Source: F1-120-MAGs238 sp964484185
GTDB lineage: Bacteria > Planctomycetota > Phycisphaerae > Phycisphaerales > UBA1924
Assembly: GCA_964484185.1 (NCBI GenBank)
Contig: CAZAEQ010000049.1
Span: forward strand, 1 to 30,446
Direction of reading: 5' to 3'
Length of the DNA: 30,446 nucleotides
The notes under the pieces are model-generated. The model searched no databases and had not been told where the DNA came from. It saw only the letters and a list, made by a program, of their open reading frames with translations. Made by a program: the position numbers and the translations under genes. Of this stretch, positions 22,469 to 30,446 are shown in pieces (the stretch's first letter is position 1; each line of letters begins with the position of its first letter).

Positions 22469-24247
22469 ATGCACGATCTTCCGCTCCTAACCACCATCGC
22501 CGCCGCATTCGCGAGCGCGTGGGTTCTGGGTCTGATCACCCAGCGCATCGGTCTCTCGCCGATCGTCGGCTATCTATTGGCCGGAATCGTGATCGGTCCC
22601 TATACAGCCGGATTCGTCGGCGATGTTGATATCGCTCAACAACTCGCCGAACTCGGCGTCATCCTCATGATGTTCGGTGTCGGCCTGCATTTCCATCTCA
22701 AAGACCTGCTCGCAGTCAAACGCATCGCCATCCCCGGCGCAATCGGTCAAAGTCTTGTCGCCACCATCCTCACACTCGTGCTATTCCACTTCATGGGCTG
22801 GCCGCTGAAGTCCGCCGCGGTGCTGGGCATTGCGATGGCCGTCGCCAGCACGGTTGTCCTGCTGCGTGTGCTCATGGATAAGGGCATGCTCAGTACTTCG
22901 CACGGACACGCGGCGGTGGGGTGGCTCATCGTCGAAGATATTTTTACAGTCCTCGCCCTCGTCCTCGTGCCCATCATGGGGACACCTGAAGTGGCCGCGG
23001 GCGCAGCAGACCCCCAAGCCGCTGCCGTCACCGCACAAACCTCTGGCCTGGCCGCAATCGGCTGGGCTCTCCTCAAGCTCGCCGCACTGGTAGCAATCGT
23101 CCTCTTCGGCGGCTCACGCATCGTCCCCTGGATCCTCTCCCGCGTCGCACGCCTCCGCTCTCAGGAACTCTTTACCCTCACCGTCCTGGTCCTCTCAATC
23201 GCGGTCGCAGTGGGCTCGGCCTCGCTCTTTGGTGCCTCGGTTGCCCTGGGAGCGTTCCTCGCCGGAATGGTGGTTGCTCAATCTCCCGCAAGCCATCAAG
23301 CGGCATCAGACATCCTGCCGCTGCGTGATGCCTTCTCCGTGCTCTTCTTCGTCGCAGTCGGAATGCTCTTTGACCCCCGGTTCTTGCTCGAACACCCGCT
23401 CATGGTGCTCGCGGGACTCTCAATCGTGTTGATTGCAAAACCACTGTCGGCCCTTTTCATCGTCGCAGTGCTGGACTATCCGGTTCGCACCGCCCTGACC
23501 GTTGCACTGGGCCTGGCACAGATCGGCGAATTCTCATTCATCCTCGCCCAAGTCGCTAAAGAGCACGGATTGATGCCACTTGAAGGAACACAAACGCTGA
23601 TCGCAACTGCGATGATCTCAATCACCTTAAACCCGCTCCTCTTCGGCTCGATCGACACAATCGAAGATGGGCTGAAGAAATGGCCGAGGGTTTGGAAGAT
23701 TCTCAACGCCGGTTCAGCCCGACGCGAAGTCGATGCAAACGCCGCGGGAACATCTGCGATCCAGGCCGCCACCGGGCCAATTGCAGTCATCATCGGCTAC
23801 GGCCCCGCAGGCAGAGTCGTTGATGCCCTCTTGCGCGATGCCGGGGTGCAAACCGTCATCTGCGATATGAACATCCAGACCGTTGAAAACCTGACCAAGC
23901 ACAACCGCCCTGCAATCTTCGGCGATGCCTCGCGATCTGAAGTACTCGAACAAACCGGCATCCAGCGCGCAGTCCATGTGGTTCTCACGCTCTCGCAATC
24001 ATCAAAGCGAGCTGAAATCGTCCGCCTTGCTCGCCGCCTCAACGCGACTGTCGAGATCACCGTTCGTGCCCACTACCTCGCCGAACGCGAAGCCCTCGAA
24101 ATCGCGGGCGCAACCAAAGTGGTCTACGAAGAGGGTGAAGCCGGAGTCGCTCTCGCTCACCACGTTATGGAAATGCGCGGTGTCGATCCCAACACCCTTG
24201 ACAAGATGCTCGTGGCCATCCGCAAGATATGGCGGATGCACGAATAG
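22469..24247 (+). CDS. ybaL: YbaL/KefB-type cation:proton antiporter (CPA2) with TrkA-N domain
   Basis: A 592-residue inner-membrane transporter of the CPA2 family. Residues 1-395 carry about 12 hydrophobic helices; family marks are GYLLAGIVIGP (34-44), ELGVILMMFGVGLHF (61-75), GWLIVEDIFT (151-160, with the conserved ED near the ion site) and QIGEFSFILA (351-360). Residues 436-560 form a TrkA-N (RCK) NAD-binding domain with GYGPAG at 443-448, which usually controls gating. LAVKRIAIPGAIGQ and the N-terminus match E. coli YbaL closely. An Ala-rich insertion of ~25 residues lies at 172-196. The likely role is K+ (or Na+) efflux in exchange for protons. No separate KefF/KefG-like ancillary gene is nearby. 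Confidence 0.9.
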   Translation: MHDLPLLTTIAAAFASAWVLGLITQRIGLSPIVGYLLAGIVIGPYTAGFVGDVDIAQQLAELGVILMMFGVGLHFHLKDLLAVKRIAIPGAIGQSLVATILTLVLFHFMGWPLKSAAVLGIAMAVASTVVLLRVLMDKGMLSTSHGHAAVGWLIVEDIFTVLALVLVPIMGTPEVAAGAADPQAAAVTAQTSGLAAIGWALLKLAALVAIVLFGGSRIVPWILSRVARLRSQELFTLTVLVLSIAVAVGSASLFGASVALGAFLAGMVVAQSPASHQAASDILPLRDAFSVLFFVAVGMLFDPRFLLEHPLMVLAGLSIVLIAKPLSALFIVAVLDYPVRTALTVALGLAQIGEFSFILAQVAKEHGLMPLEGTQTLIATAMISITLNPLLFGSIDTIEDGLKKWPRVWKILNAGSARREVDANAAGTSAIQAATGPIAVIIGYGPAGRVVDALLRDAGVQTVICDMNIQTVENLTKHNRPAIFGDASRSEVLEQTGIQRAVHVVLTLSQSSKRAEIVRLARRLNATVEITVRAHYLAEREALEIAGATKVVYEEGEAGVALAHHVMEMRGVDPNTLDKMLVAIRKIWRMHE

Positions 24248-24345
24248 TCCCAAATTCAAGGAAATGGCGATCTAGTGAAGGCCTCGGTCTGGCCGCTTCA
24301 TGCTAAAATCTTCATCCGTTCTCTGATAAACTCCTGGCGTCACTT

Positions 24346-24909
24346 ATGCCCGACCAGCACGAAATGTCCGTTCTCCTCGACCGCGTTCGCACCGGCGACG
24401 ACTCCGCTATGCCTGCGCTCCTGGAAATCGCCTACACCGAGCTTCGCGCCATCGCCGGCAACCTCTTCAAAGACCAACCCTCCAACCACACCCTCCAACC
24501 CACCGCGCTCGTCAACGAAGTCTGCATCAAGATGCTCTGCTCTGAAAGCACGCCCTGGAACGACCGCAAGCACTTCGTCCGCGCTGCCGCCAAGGCCATG
24601 CGAAATCTCCTTACCGATCATGCCCGCGCCAAGCAAACCGACAAGCGCCGCGGCGTGACCGTGATGCTCGGTGGCCGCGACACCCCTGCCCCGGACCCAA
24701 GCGACCACCCCATCGATCTCATTGCCCTCGATGAAACGATCACACGCCTGACCGAAGTTGATCCCCGCCTTGGCCAGGTCTTTGAACTTCGCTATCTCGC
24801 GGGCCTCCCAATCGGCCGTGTCGCCGATCTCGTCGGTGTCTCCGAGCGCACCGTCAATCTCGATGCCCAGTTCATCCGCGCCTGGGTCCAGCGGGAACTC
24901 AACAAATGA
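24346..24909 (+). CDS. ECF-subfamily RNA polymerase sigma factor (planctomycete type)
   Basis: A 187-residue ECF sigma factor. The region 2 part is at about 5-95, with YTELRAIAGNLF, the helix after LQPTALVNEV, KHFVRAAAKAMRNLLTDHARAK as the core-binding and -10 recognition helix, and region 4 at about 125-185, with VFELRYLAGLPIGRVADLVGVSERTVN as the helix-turn-helix. LQPTALVNEVCIKML is typical of the Planctomycetota-rich group matching the Sigma70_ECF profile and TIGR02999. No anti-sigma factor is adjacent. Instead the stop overlaps the kinase start by 4 bases (ATGA), so the kinase may control this sigma factor by phosphorylation, as proposed for related ECF groups. The start ATG at 24346 gives the normal length. 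Confidence 0.9.
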   Translation: MPDQHEMSVLLDRVRTGDDSAMPALLEIAYTELRAIAGNLFKDQPSNHTLQPTALVNEVCIKMLCSESTPWNDRKHFVRAAAKAMRNLLTDHARAKQTDKRRGVTVMLGGRDTPAPDPSDHPIDLIALDETITRLTEVDPRLGQVFELRYLAGLPIGRVADLVGVSERTVNLDAQFIRAWVQRELNK

Positions 24910-27566
24910 GTGAAGCCGAACCACTTTCCGGCCTCGACATTGCGCGAGCACGCGAGATCTTTGGAATCGTCTGCGACCTGCCGCCACATGAGCGAGATGC
25001 CAAGCTCCTGGAGCTCTGCGCAGGCAAGCCGCATCTGCTTTCCACAGTTCGCGATCTTCTCCTCGCACATGATTCGCCGCAGGCAATTCTCGATTCCCAA
25101 CACGGGGAAATCAGCCGTCAACTCTTTAGAGAAGCCGATTCCGCCGTCGATTCCATTGGCCAATACAAAATCCGCGCAATCATCGGAAAAGGCGGCATGG
25201 GAATCGTCTACCTCGCCGAGCAAAGCAACCCCCACCGCGAAGTCGCTCTCAAGATCGTTCGACGCGGCTGGAATTCAGATTCGCTCCAATCACGCTTCGA
25301 ACGCGAGATCCGCGTCCTCGGCCGTTTGCAGCATCCGGGCATCACGCACATATATGAAGCCGGTACCGCTGACACCAAAGATGGCCCAGTTGCGTTCTTT
25401 GCCATGGAATATGTGAACGGAAGGCCGCTCACAGAAGCCGTCAGCGAGATGAACCTCCCGCTGACTGACCGCATTGAACTCCTGGCCAAAATCGCCGATG
25501 CGGTGCAGCATGCCCACACCAAGGGTGTAATCCACCGCGATCTCAAACCCGCCAATATTCTGGTCATAGACACTGCTGCCGAATCAACCGGCGGCGATTC
25601 ATCGATCCGATCGCGTGCCGGAGGCCCACAACCAAAGATCCTTGACTTCGGCGTTGCCCGCGTGCTTGAACCCGACACTGTGCACACACAGGTCACAGAG
25701 GCAGGCCATGTCATCGGCACCATCAGCTACATGAGTCCAGAGCAGCTCAGTGGCGACATAGACTCAGTCGATGCCCGCACCGATGTCTATGCACTCGGCG
25801 TCATTCTTTATGAACTGATCTCTGGTCGGCTTCCACACGAACTGCGCTCCAAGCCCATCGCCGAGGCCGCCCGCATCGTCCGCGATGATCGGCCGGCTCC
25901 GCTCAATTCCAAAGGCTCACCGCGCTGCGACCGCGACTTGGAAACCATTGTTCTTCACGCAATCGAGAAAGACCGCGAACGCCGCTACGCCACCGCTGCG
26001 GCCCTCGCTGAGGACCTTCGCCGCTATCTTCGAAACGAAACCATTCTCGCCCGCCCCGCAACCACGTTTGACCAGTTCTCAAAACTCGCTCGACGTAACA
26101 AAGGTCTGGTGCTTGGCCTGACTGCCGCAGCAGTTGCGATCTCTTCCGGCCTCGTCATCAGCACGGTCCTCTATCTCAAAGAACAGAAGGCCCGCGAGCG
26201 TGCCGATGCCAAAGAACGTCTGAATGCGGCGTTCAAGGAGTACATGATTGACGGTGTTCTTCTCGCGGCGAGACCCGATCGCAAAGGCTGGGAAGTCAAG
26301 GTGATGGATGTCTTGACCGAAGCGTCTCAAGGGCTGCACGGAAAATTCCCAGATGATCCTGAGATTGAAGCCGCCTTGCACATCGATCTGGGCTCTGTAC
26401 TCGGAAACGTAGGAAAGTTAAACGAGAGCAAGGCGGAGTACCTCGCCGCGCTGCCCCTAGTTGAAAAAATTCACGGCCCTTTGAGTGTTGAAGCCATTCA
26501 CACCCTCAACGCAATCGCTGGCGCTCATCAGCTCACACAGGAAAACGCCCAGTGGCTGCAGTTTGGGCAAGATGCGCTCCAGAGAGCCGAAGCCACATTG
26601 CCACTTGATCACTTCGATCGGCTCGTTGCCATGAATAACGTCGGCGGCGCACTGATCACGCTCGGTAAAATTGATGAAGGTCGCGAGATCCTGAATAGGG
26701 CTCGCGCCCCTGCCGAGAAAGATCCTCAGGCTAATCGCGAACCTCTCGCCAACATATACAACTGGCTGACGGTCTGCGAAACCGCTGCCAACAACCTTGA
26801 GGCGGCGCTGGCGATGCGCTACACCAACCTTGATTTCATGATCAAGTACTACGGTCCCAATCACCGGGACACGCTTGCGGCGCGCACCAACCTTGTGGTA
26901 GCGCTCATGAACGCGAGTGACCGCGAAGGATCGATCAAGCTGCTACGCGGCCTTCCAGAGGCCATCGAGCGGGAATTCCCACCGGGTCATCCCATTCGGT
27001 CTCACATTTACGCTGTAGCCGGTACAACGTTGTGCGTGCCTGGCCACTTCGAGGAATCTGAAAACTATCTCCTCAAAGCCTACGAACTTCAGGTGAGCCT
27101 TGCCAAGGACTTTGACTGGTTCACAGAGCTGCGAATCAGGTTTCTCAACCAGCTCTACGCGCGCTGGCCAGGGCACCAGGAGCAGGCGAAGTATTGGAGC
27201 GCTCACGCAGTCAAAGCCCGCTTGATGCTCGCTGGCGTCGACGAACTCAAAAACTTTCCAGATGTGCTCACCGTCGCAGTGCGGGTATGTCAGGAAGCCG
27301 GGCTCACCGTCACTCGACCGGAAATGATCCAATACATCTGGGAGCATCGCGATGAATTTGCTCCCGCTGGTCACGGCCGCCGCGGAGCGTTCTTTGCCAA
27401 CTTCGTCCGCATGGCTTTGCCTGAGGGACAGACCGAACATATACAGGAAAGCATGGCTTTGGCACAGGAATCGGTTGCAACCGAAGGTGGCCCAGATAAC
27501 GCAAAAAACCTGATTGCCGCGGCACAGAGCATGCTCAGCGCCCCTCCAGCACCCCCTTCAAAATAA
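24906..27566 (+). CDS. Membrane-anchored serine/threonine protein kinase with TPR-like C-terminus
   Basis: An 886-residue PknB-type kinase. After a helical N-terminus of ~80 residues, the kinase domain runs from about 87 to 375: GKGGMG (94-99), the ATP-binding Lys116 in VALKIV, HRDLKPAN (210-217, catalytic Asp212), DFG (247-249) and SYMSPEQ (274-280). A loop of ~20 residues (223-243) is inserted between the catalytic loop and DFG. One membrane helix is at about 400-424. Residues 425-886 are helical with tetratricopeptide-like pairs (LGNVGKLNESKAEYLAALP, then NNVGGALITLGKIDEGREIL) and would face the periplasm, where they could sense a signal. Translation is coupled to the ECF sigma factor. The pair is a typical planctomycete sensor-regulator arrangement. 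Confidence 0.92.
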   Translation: MSEAEPLSGLDIARAREIFGIVCDLPPHERDAKLLELCAGKPHLLSTVRDLLLAHDSPQAILDSQHGEISRQLFREADSAVDSIGQYKIRAIIGKGGMGIVYLAEQSNPHREVALKIVRRGWNSDSLQSRFEREIRVLGRLQHPGITHIYEAGTADTKDGPVAFFAMEYVNGRPLTEAVSEMNLPLTDRIELLAKIADAVQHAHTKGVIHRDLKPANILVIDTAAESTGGDSSIRSRAGGPQPKILDFGVARVLEPDTVHTQVTEAGHVIGTISYMSPEQLSGDIDSVDARTDVYALGVILYELISGRLPHELRSKPIAEAARIVRDDRPAPLNSKGSPRCDRDLETIVLHAIEKDRERRYATAAALAEDLRRYLRNETILARPATTFDQFSKLARRNKGLVLGLTAAAVAISSGLVISTVLYLKEQKARERADAKERLNAAFKEYMIDGVLLAARPDRKGWEVKVMDVLTEASQGLHGKFPDDPEIEAALHIDLGSVLGNVGKLNESKAEYLAALPLVEKIHGPLSVEAIHTLNAIAGAHQLTQENAQWLQFGQDALQRAEATLPLDHFDRLVAMNNVGGALITLGKIDEGREILNRARAPAEKDPQANREPLANIYNWLTVCETAANNLEAALAMRYTNLDFMIKYYGPNHRDTLAARTNLVVALMNASDREGSIKLLRGLPEAIEREFPPGHPIRSHIYAVAGTTLCVPGHFEESENYLLKAYELQVSLAKDFDWFTELRIRFLNQLYARWPGHQEQAKYWSAHAVKARLMLAGVDELKNFPDVLTVAVRVCQEAGLTVTRPEMIQYIWEHRDEFAPAGHGRRGAFFANFVRMALPEGQTEHIQESMALAQESVATEGGPDNAKNLIAAAQSMLSAPPAPPSK

Positions 27567-27684
27567 TTTCAGCAAAATCGCATTCTGCATTGCGCACAGC
27601 CCTCTGACTTCTCGTTCTGAGTGGGTCCTTCGTCCGCCGTCCCGATGTTTGGTGATGTTGGGTGCGGCATGAACGAACTCAATC

Positions 27685-27690
27685 AGAGGG
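27685..27690 (+). promoter_or_regulatory. Shine-Dalgarno sequence of the second FG-GAP protein gene
   Basis: AGAGGG, seven bases before the ATG at 27698. It supports that ATG, which starts exactly at a signal peptide, over the in-frame GTG at 27662. Confidence 0.6.
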
Positions 27691-27697
27691 TCACATC

Positions 27698-29176
27698 ATG
27701 TCTTGCTCATCAATCAAAGTTTGCTCCGCTTCGCTCATTCTCGCAGCGCTCGCAGGCACAGCATGCGCGCAGTGTCCGTTGACGTTCAATGCTTTCACAA
27801 CGGTGTCCACCGGCACTGCACCTTTAGCGATGACGTCTGGTGATGTCAACGCCGATGGGAAACTCGACCTGATCTTTGCGAATAGCGGCAGTGCCAGCAT
27901 CTCTGTGTGTATGGGCAATGGGGATGGGACATTTATCGCGGCGGTCAATTACGCCGTTGGCACATCACCTGTATGCGTTGCCGCAGGGGACCTCAATGGC
28001 GATGGTCGTCTCGATCTGGTTGTCACCAATTTCAGTTCCTCATCGATGTCGGTCCTCCTCAACAACGGAAATGGCACGTTCGCGACTGCAGTGCCATATA
28101 CCTGTGGAAATAATCCCCGACAGGTCGCGATTGCGGACCTTAACGCCGATGGCAGACTTGATCTCGCGGTCTCAAATCAGGGTGCTGGCACCGTTTCGAT
28201 TCTGCTGAACAACGGTGGCGGCGTCTTTGCCCCCAAGGTCGATTACAACCCGGGAACGAATCCGTACGGTGTCGGGATATCAGATTTCAACAATGATGGT
28301 GTCCTCGATCTCGCGGTAAGCCGAGGTGGCGCTGGCGGCAGCGGTGGGGTCTCGATTCTTCGTGGCAGTGGCGATGGGACTTTTCAGGCTGCAGCAAACA
28401 CCGGCGCAGGCGGCGGCACATTCACTCAAATCGCAGACCTGAACAAGGATGGACTGGAAGACCTTGTCGTTCTAAATCAGAACGCCGGAGCGGTCTTCAT
28501 GCAACTTGGCAATTCCGATGGCACGTTCCAGGCAGCAACCTCAGTCGTTGTGGGCGCTGGATTGGCCACCGCCTCGCAAAATGTCGGTATTGCGGACATT
28601 GATGGTGATGGCAATCTCGATTTCGCGGTGCCGGTAAACGGCGCCGCAACAGTCAGGGTGTATACAGGCAATGGTGACGGCACCTTCAACTCGCCTTTGG
28701 CATTAACGACCGGATCCGATCCCACGTGTGTCACAGTCGGAGATTTCAATGGCGATGGCTCACCAGACATTGCAACGACAAATCGCACGCCCAACCAAGG
28801 CTCAGTGCTCATCAGCACCACACCGATAATTAACTACACCGCCCAGCCCGTCAATTGGTCCATGATCGTTGGCGGCAACATCACGATGGGAGTCACAGTC
28901 AACGGTACTGCCTTCCAGTGGTACCGCAACGGCGTGCCGCTGACCAACGATGGCCACTTCTTTGGCACAAGCACTCCGATCATGCACATTCTGGGCATTC
29001 TCCCTTCTGATGCGGGGTTCTATCACTGCGTCACTACCAACGGATGCGCGAGCAAGCCCAGCAACGTCGCGCTGGTGTCAGTCTACAACCCGTGTCCTGC
29101 CGACTTCAACGGTGATGGAACGGTCGATTTCTTCGACTATCTCGACTTCGTTGATTCGTACAGCGTCGGTTGCTGA
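27698..29176 (+). CDS. Secreted FG-GAP/VCBS repeat protein with Ig-like domain and GC dockerin
   Basis: A 492-residue exported protein, paralogous to the one at 20855. The start at 27698 is chosen because AGAGGG (27685-27690) lies 7 bases upstream and a signal peptide (MSCSSIKVCSASLILAALAG, cleavage near ACAQC) follows at once; a GTG at 27662 would give an unlikely hydrophilic extension. Residues about 30-380 hold seven FG-GAP repeats with DVNADGKLDLIFAN-like calcium loops and NGDGTF ends. About 385-465 is an Ig-like domain (FQWYRNGVPLTNDG ... YHCVTTNGC). The C-terminus is a single GC dockerin, DFNGDGTVDFFDYLDF, ending GC. It directly follows the kinase gene but a 130-base gap and its own ribosome site suggest separate expression. 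Confidence 0.85.
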   Translation: MSCSSIKVCSASLILAALAGTACAQCPLTFNAFTTVSTGTAPLAMTSGDVNADGKLDLIFANSGSASISVCMGNGDGTFIAAVNYAVGTSPVCVAAGDLNGDGRLDLVVTNFSSSSMSVLLNNGNGTFATAVPYTCGNNPRQVAIADLNADGRLDLAVSNQGAGTVSILLNNGGGVFAPKVDYNPGTNPYGVGISDFNNDGVLDLAVSRGGAGGSGGVSILRGSGDGTFQAAANTGAGGGTFTQIADLNKDGLEDLVVLNQNAGAVFMQLGNSDGTFQAATSVVVGAGLATASQNVGIADIDGDGNLDFAVPVNGAATVRVYTGNGDGTFNSPLALTTGSDPTCVTVGDFNGDGSPDIATTNRTPNQGSVLISTTPIINYTAQPVNWSMIVGGNITMGVTVNGTAFQWYRNGVPLTNDGHFFGTSTPIMHILGILPSDAGFYHCVTTNGCASKPSNVALVSVYNPCPADFNGDGTVDFFDYLDFVDSYSVGC

Positions 29177-29201
29177 TTGAGTGATTGAGCAAATCCCATC
29201 A

Positions 29202-29233
29202 AAAGACCGAGTGCTTTGCGGCGCTCGGTCTTT
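29202..29233. terminator. Bidirectional intrinsic terminator
   Basis: AAAGACCGAG (29202-29211) pairs with CTCGGTCTTT (29224-29233); one G-T pair and two more GC pairs extend it to 13 bases around a 6-base loop. The plus strand continues ATACATTTT and the minus strand TTTTGATGG. It lies between the convergent ends of the FG-GAP gene (29176) and the pseudopilin-like gene (29267). Confidence 0.82.
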
Positions 29234-29266
29234 ATACATTTTGAAAGTTGAGCGAGGCTGTTCCGA

Positions 29267-30301
29267 TCATGGCAGGATTGAGCCGGGTGAATAGCGGGCG
29301 AGTGATTCTGGTGTTGCGTTGAGGCCGGTGAAAGTACTGCCGCCGGGGTACCAGTATTTTGCTTCGCCCCAGGCATCTTCTTTGGTGATGCTGCGAACGG
29401 AACCATCGAAGAAAGCGGCGTTGATCTTGCCGCTGGCGTGGCGGAAGGAGAGTTTGTGGCCATAGCCGTGGCTGACGGATTGGTCAGATCGGCTGTAAGC
29501 GTTTGATAGTACATTAATTGGTGAAGCATCAGCGAAGTTGCCGTAGATGCTGGAATTGTTCGAAACGACGATATCGGAATAGTCGCCGGATACCACGTAC
29601 CGAGCTCCATCGGCATGCATGACTTTCATTGACGGCTGAATTCCGACATTTGACAGGCGCGGCGAAAACGTTGCGGGAATGTCAGCAGCATCTGCAAACT
29701 GTGTCTGCTTCAGACGGAGGACTCCCGATCTTGGGACATTGGGGTTGAGGGCTGAGTAATAGTGGAAACTGACGGGCTGGAGATAGGAGACTTTTCGATA
29801 ACCACCGTGCGAGAAGGGGTTGTCGAAATCCGCGCGATCTGGTGCTGTACCGTATAAATAATCGTTGTTGCCACTGACGCTGGGGCATTCCCACACATTG
29901 AGAATCTGCTGCAATCGAAGTGCACGATTGGGCGAAAAGTTCGCTGAGAGGCCGATGATCGGGCTCACCCAGTCCCATGTGTCCGTCGGCCTGTTTGCGG
30001 CAGTTGTACCCAGCAACAATCCGCTCTTTACGATCGGCGTTTCTCCAGGATAGATGCCCTGGTAATACGCGCCGCTGGTATTAATTCCGGCGTACTGCGA
30101 TTTGAACTGGTTCATGTATTGAAATTGGGCTTGGGAGAGGGCACCTTGTTTTTGCTGACAGACTGATTCTGCGCCGAGGGCTTTGCGTTTTGCGATGGTG
30201 GGGAAGGAGATGGCGATCGCGGTGCCCAGGACGGCTATGACGGTAGGTGCTTCGGTGAGGGTGAAGGCGGAGGATCTGATTTTGGATGTGGCTGGTTGCA
30301 T
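29267..30301 (-). CDS. Pseudopilin-like protein (degenerate type IV/II N-terminal methylation motif)
   Basis: A 344-residue protein that begins with a short basic leader (SKIRSS) and AFTLTEAPTVIAVLGTAIAI, a worn version of the prepilin motif FTLIELLVVIAIIAILIA. The Phe+1 and the conserved Glu+5 remain, but Leu-Leu is replaced by Ala-Pro. The globular region is typical of Planctomycetota 'DUF1559-like' pseudopilins and ends with HASGKINAAFFDGSV, close to the H-x9-DG motif of that family but with ten residues between. It could be exported by a type II secretion-like or type IV pilus machine; no such machine is in the window. The 145 bases upstream of its start carry a direct repeat (30406-30437) and a TATAAA on the minus strand (30335-30330). 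Confidence 0.75.
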   Translation of the reverse strand: MQPATSKIRSSAFTLTEAPTVIAVLGTAIAISFPTIAKRKALGAESVCQQKQGALSQAQFQYMNQFKSQYAGINTSGAYYQGIYPGETPIVKSGLLLGTTAANRPTDTWDWVSPIIGLSANFSPNRALRLQQILNVWECPSVSGNNDYLYGTAPDRADFDNPFSHGGYRKVSYLQPVSFHYYSALNPNVPRSGVLRLKQTQFADAADIPATFSPRLSNVGIQPSMKVMHADGARYVVSGDYSDIVVSNNSSIYGNFADASPINVLSNAYSRSDQSVSHGYGHKLSFRHASGKINAAFFDGSVRSITKEDAWGEAKYWYPGGSTFTGLNATPESLARYSPGSILP

Positions 30302-30405
30302 GAGTGTCCCATTTGAGTGAGTTGACAGCTTTATATTGGGTTGGAGGGTGGTTGGTTGCAGAACCTGTTTGGGCGACGGGAACCGTTGATATTGAGTCAG
30401 AAACG

Positions 30406-30437
30406 AAAGGTGATCATTTCAATTCAAAGGTGATCAT
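30406..30437. repeat. Direct repeat, two copies of a 12-mer 20 bp apart
   Basis: AAAGGTGATCAT occurs at 30406-30417 and again at 30426-30437, start-to-start spacing 20 bases, so both sit on the same face of the helix. Each contains the palindrome TGATCA. The site is about 105 bases upstream of the pseudopilin-like gene start, or could belong to a gene beyond the edge. Confidence 0.6.
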
Positions 30438-30446
30438 CAAAAGTGA

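Noticed and set aside
24340..25086. Long minus-strand frame opposite the sigma factor and kinase start
   Set aside because: Shadow of two well-supported genes in GC-rich DNA; no recognisable motif.

Overview
The window looks like a chromosomal segment of a Planctomycetota bacterium, most likely class Phycisphaerae. The pointers are three secreted proteins ending in a C-terminal 'DFNxDGxxDFFDYLDF...GC' dockerin-like tail, an ECF sigma factor translationally coupled to a serine/threonine kinase with a TPR-like C-terminus, several zinc-ribbon membrane proteins (CxxCxYxLxGL...CPEC), a prepilin-like protein with a planctomycete-style C-terminus, and many genes without a strong Shine-Dalgarno sequence. 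No rRNA, tRNA, CRISPR array or insertion sequence was seen.

Layout. 1-6759: a partial membrane protein (-) and an SGNH hydrolase (+) face a six-gene minus-strand run: two paralogous zinc-ribbon/4-TM proteins, a radical SAM protein resembling the archaeal tetraether lipid synthase (Tes, MJ0619) family, an Lgt-like membrane protein, ApaG and a secreted alpha/beta hydrolase. 6867-10967: a MoxR/ChlI-type AAA+ ATPase and a VWA protein (+), converging on an M48 peptidase (-). 11038-15544: housekeeping genes (ndk, csrA, a NifU-domain scaffold, fumC) with a TM2-domain protein and a tandem pair of zinc-ribbon membrane proteins. 15583-19699: accessory-looking region with an AT-rich P-loop ATPase of the Sll1717 type, a fibronectin-III-like protein, a 21-bp tandem repeat that may encode a heptad-repeat protein, and an AlbA_2 (Schlafen-type) protein. 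19878-30446: three GC-dockerin proteins (two with FG-GAP and Ig-like domains), a YbaL-type K+/H+ antiporter, the ECF sigma/kinase pair, and a pseudopilin-like protein at the right edge.

The most interesting unit is the radical SAM plus Lgt-like pair at 3241-5334. The tight gene spacing and the lipid-linked family assignments suggest a membrane-lipid modification function. Other points worth a look are two hairpins carrying GGA in their loops in the csrA leader, the 21-bp repeat whose base changes look constrained by coding on the plus strand, and the low-GC ATPase gene set in GC-rich surroundings.
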